Origin: Flavobacteriales bacterium
GTDB taxonomy: Bacteria; Bacteroidota; Bacteroidia; Flavobacteriales; UA16
NCBI GenBank assembly: GCA_030831885.1
Contig: JAURKF010000274.1
Location: 1 to 6,359, forward strand
DNA: 6,359 bases
Direction: 5' to 3'
The translations under genes and the position numbers were made by a program. Below the pieces are notes generated by a model. It was given only the letters and a program-made list of their open reading frames with translations. It made no database searches and had not been told where the DNA came from. Position 1 is the first letter of the stretch, and the number at the start of each line of letters is the position of its first letter. Below, in pieces: positions 5,367 to 6,359 of this stretch.

Positions 5367-6359
5367 ATGCACGTTCTGATTATTTCGGATAGTTATCCAA
5401 ACGCGTATCTGCCCATGCAGGGTGTATTTGTGCGTGATCAGGCAAGGGCGCTTGCATCGACCGGAACACAGGTGGGAGTCATAGCATGTATTCCCGTTTC
5501 TTTAAAGGATGTGATGCGTTCGGGTTTAAGAGGATTATCGAGAGGTCAATCGGAAGTTGAGGGTGTGCGCGAATGGTTGCACCCTTTCATTCAAATTCCT
5601 AAATGGTATTCGTATCCGATTGGCCGCATTGCGTATTTGGGTATGTCCATGATTGAGTCTTATTCGGCAGCGCATGGTGTTCCCGACATTGTTCACTTGC
5701 ATGGCTTTCATGCAGGCAAATTGGCCTTATGGGTTCGTGAAAAATATAGAATGCCTTTGGTGGTCACCGAACACAATTCGCGTTTTCTATCGGGTTCACT
5801 CGATCAAGAACGAAAAGAATTTGCGTTCGATTTGTTTCGCCGAGCGGATGCGCGAATAGCGGTTAGTAGTTTTTTTCGAAAAAAGTTAGAAACTGAATCC
5901 GAGGCCACGTTTACCGTGATTCCAAATGCGGTCAATGTGCACCAGTTCAAGCCTTCTGCGCGCAAGGATAAATTCATCTTTCTTTCGGCAGGACGTTTCG
6001 ATGCGAATAAGAATCAGCAGCTGCAGATTCAGTCTTTCGCTCATGTATTTTCTCAAATGCCCGAAACGGAGTTGTGGCTTGCCGGCGATGGTGAATTACG
6101 CCAGGAATGCGAGCAAATGGTGCGTAAGCATTCGCTGGAAGGACACGTTCGTTTTTTGGGCTTCTTATCGCGTGAAGAGTTGATTCATGCAATGCAACAG
6201 TCAACCGTGTTCTTGATTTCCAGCAAACACGAAACATTTGGTGTTGTGGCAATAGAGGCCATGAGCTGCGGTCTCTTCGTTATATCAACTCCTTGCGGAG
6301 GAACTGACGATACCGTGCGTGGTCTTGGAAGAATCACTGACAGCTCGGTGCAGGATTTC
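5367..6359 (+). CDS. GT-B glycosyltransferase, group 1 (GT4-like), 3' end outside the window
   Basis: The open frame runs from the ATG at 5367 to the window edge without a stop, giving 331 residues. Members of this family are cytoplasmic enzymes that transfer a sugar from a nucleotide-sugar donor to a lipid-linked or other acceptor. The N-terminal domain begins MHVLIISDSYPNAYLPMQG, with the acceptor-side strand and G20. It continues with DIVHLHGFHAGK (H110, H112), TEHN (E135-N137) and AVSSFFRKKL, and then IPNAVNV at the hinge. The C-terminal domain shows SAGRFDANKN with R210 and K215, the expected diphosphate-binding pair. It then has LAGDGELR, VRFLGF, and the donor-binding E-x7-E motif HETFGVVAIEAMSCG (E289, E297). 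This matches the glycosyltransferase family 4 layout. The missing C-terminus is probably about 40-60 residues. An in-frame GTG at 5346 would add seven residues and overlap the previous gene by 14 bases, but the ATG gives the standard family N-terminus. Substrate is unknown. Confidence 0.92.
   Translation, partial: MHVLIISDSYPNAYLPMQGVFVRDQARALASTGTQVGVIACIPVSLKDVMRSGLRGLSRGQSEVEGVREWLHPFIQIPKWYSYPIGRIAYLGMSMIESYSAAHGVPDIVHLHGFHAGKLALWVREKYRMPLVVTEHNSRFLSGSLDQERKEFAFDLFRRADARIAVSSFFRKKLETESEATFTVIPNAVNVHQFKPSARKDKFIFLSAGRFDANKNQQLQIQSFAHVFSQMPETELWLAGDGELRQECEQMVRKHSLEGHVRFLGFLSREELIHAMQQSTVFLISSKHETFGVVAIEAMSCGLFVISTPCGGTDDTVRGLGRITDSSVQDF

Larger units (their letters stand above)
1408..6359 (+). 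other. Probable operon: dedA, aroE, wzx-like, O-antigen ligase family, glycosyltransferase
   Basis: Five genes on one strand have intergenic distances of 3, 0, -14 and 7 bases, and no terminator hairpin with a T tract is visible between any of them. The first gene is preceded by a terminator. The set therefore most likely forms one transcript that continues past the window edge. No promoter matching the Bacteroidota consensus (TTTG then TAnnTTTG about 19 bases on) was found in the 1318-1407 gap, so the source of transcription is unresolved. Confidence 0.75.

Noticed and set aside
5653..6183. Two short plus-strand open frames (5653-5859, 5926-6183)
   Set aside because: They lie out of frame inside the glycosyltransferase gene, whose motifs continue unbroken through the region.

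Overview
The window looks like chromosomal DNA from a member of the Bacteroidota (Flavobacteriales/Sphingobacteriales-like). The reasons are a 436-residue FtsA of the Bacteroidota type with a short C-terminal amphipathic helix, A-rich or absent Shine-Dalgarno sequences before every gene, moderate G+C, and a compact AroE carrying the shikimate-binding SFS motif. The assignment to phylum is an inference from protein character; no RNA marker is present. All genes are on the + strand and coding density is very high. The only non-coding gap of any size is the 90 bases between ftsA and the next gene.

Layout. 7-1317: complete ftsA, the actin-like membrane anchor of the divisome. 1336-1386: a strong intrinsic terminator, a long two-part hairpin followed by a T-rich tract. 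1408-2049: a DedA-family membrane protein with the full set of conserved acidic and arginine residues. 2053-2820: aroE, shikimate dehydrogenase. 2821-4095: a Wzx/PST-type polysaccharide flippase. 4082-5359: an O-antigen ligase/polymerase (Wzy/WaaL) family membrane protein. 5367-6359 and beyond: a GT-B glycosyltransferase (group 1, GT4-like), cut by the window edge.

The five genes after the terminator are separated by 3, 0, -14 and 7 bases, so they almost certainly form one transcript and are probably translationally coupled. Four of them fit one theme: handling of undecaprenyl-phosphate-linked glycans. A glycosyltransferase builds the glycan, Wzx flips it, the Wzy/WaaL protein polymerises or transfers it, and DedA proteins (known C55-P translocases in some bacteria) could return the freed lipid carrier. 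AroE is a housekeeping aromatic-biosynthesis enzyme embedded in this set.

The main oddities are the absence of ftsZ directly after ftsA, the terminator sitting only 21 bases before the dedA start with no recognisable promoter between them, and the pairing of a DedA gene with aroE and the polysaccharide genes. I see no mobile elements, CRISPR arrays, tRNA or rRNA, and no clearly undescribed system. The unusual element is the arrangement of the genes rather than any single protein.
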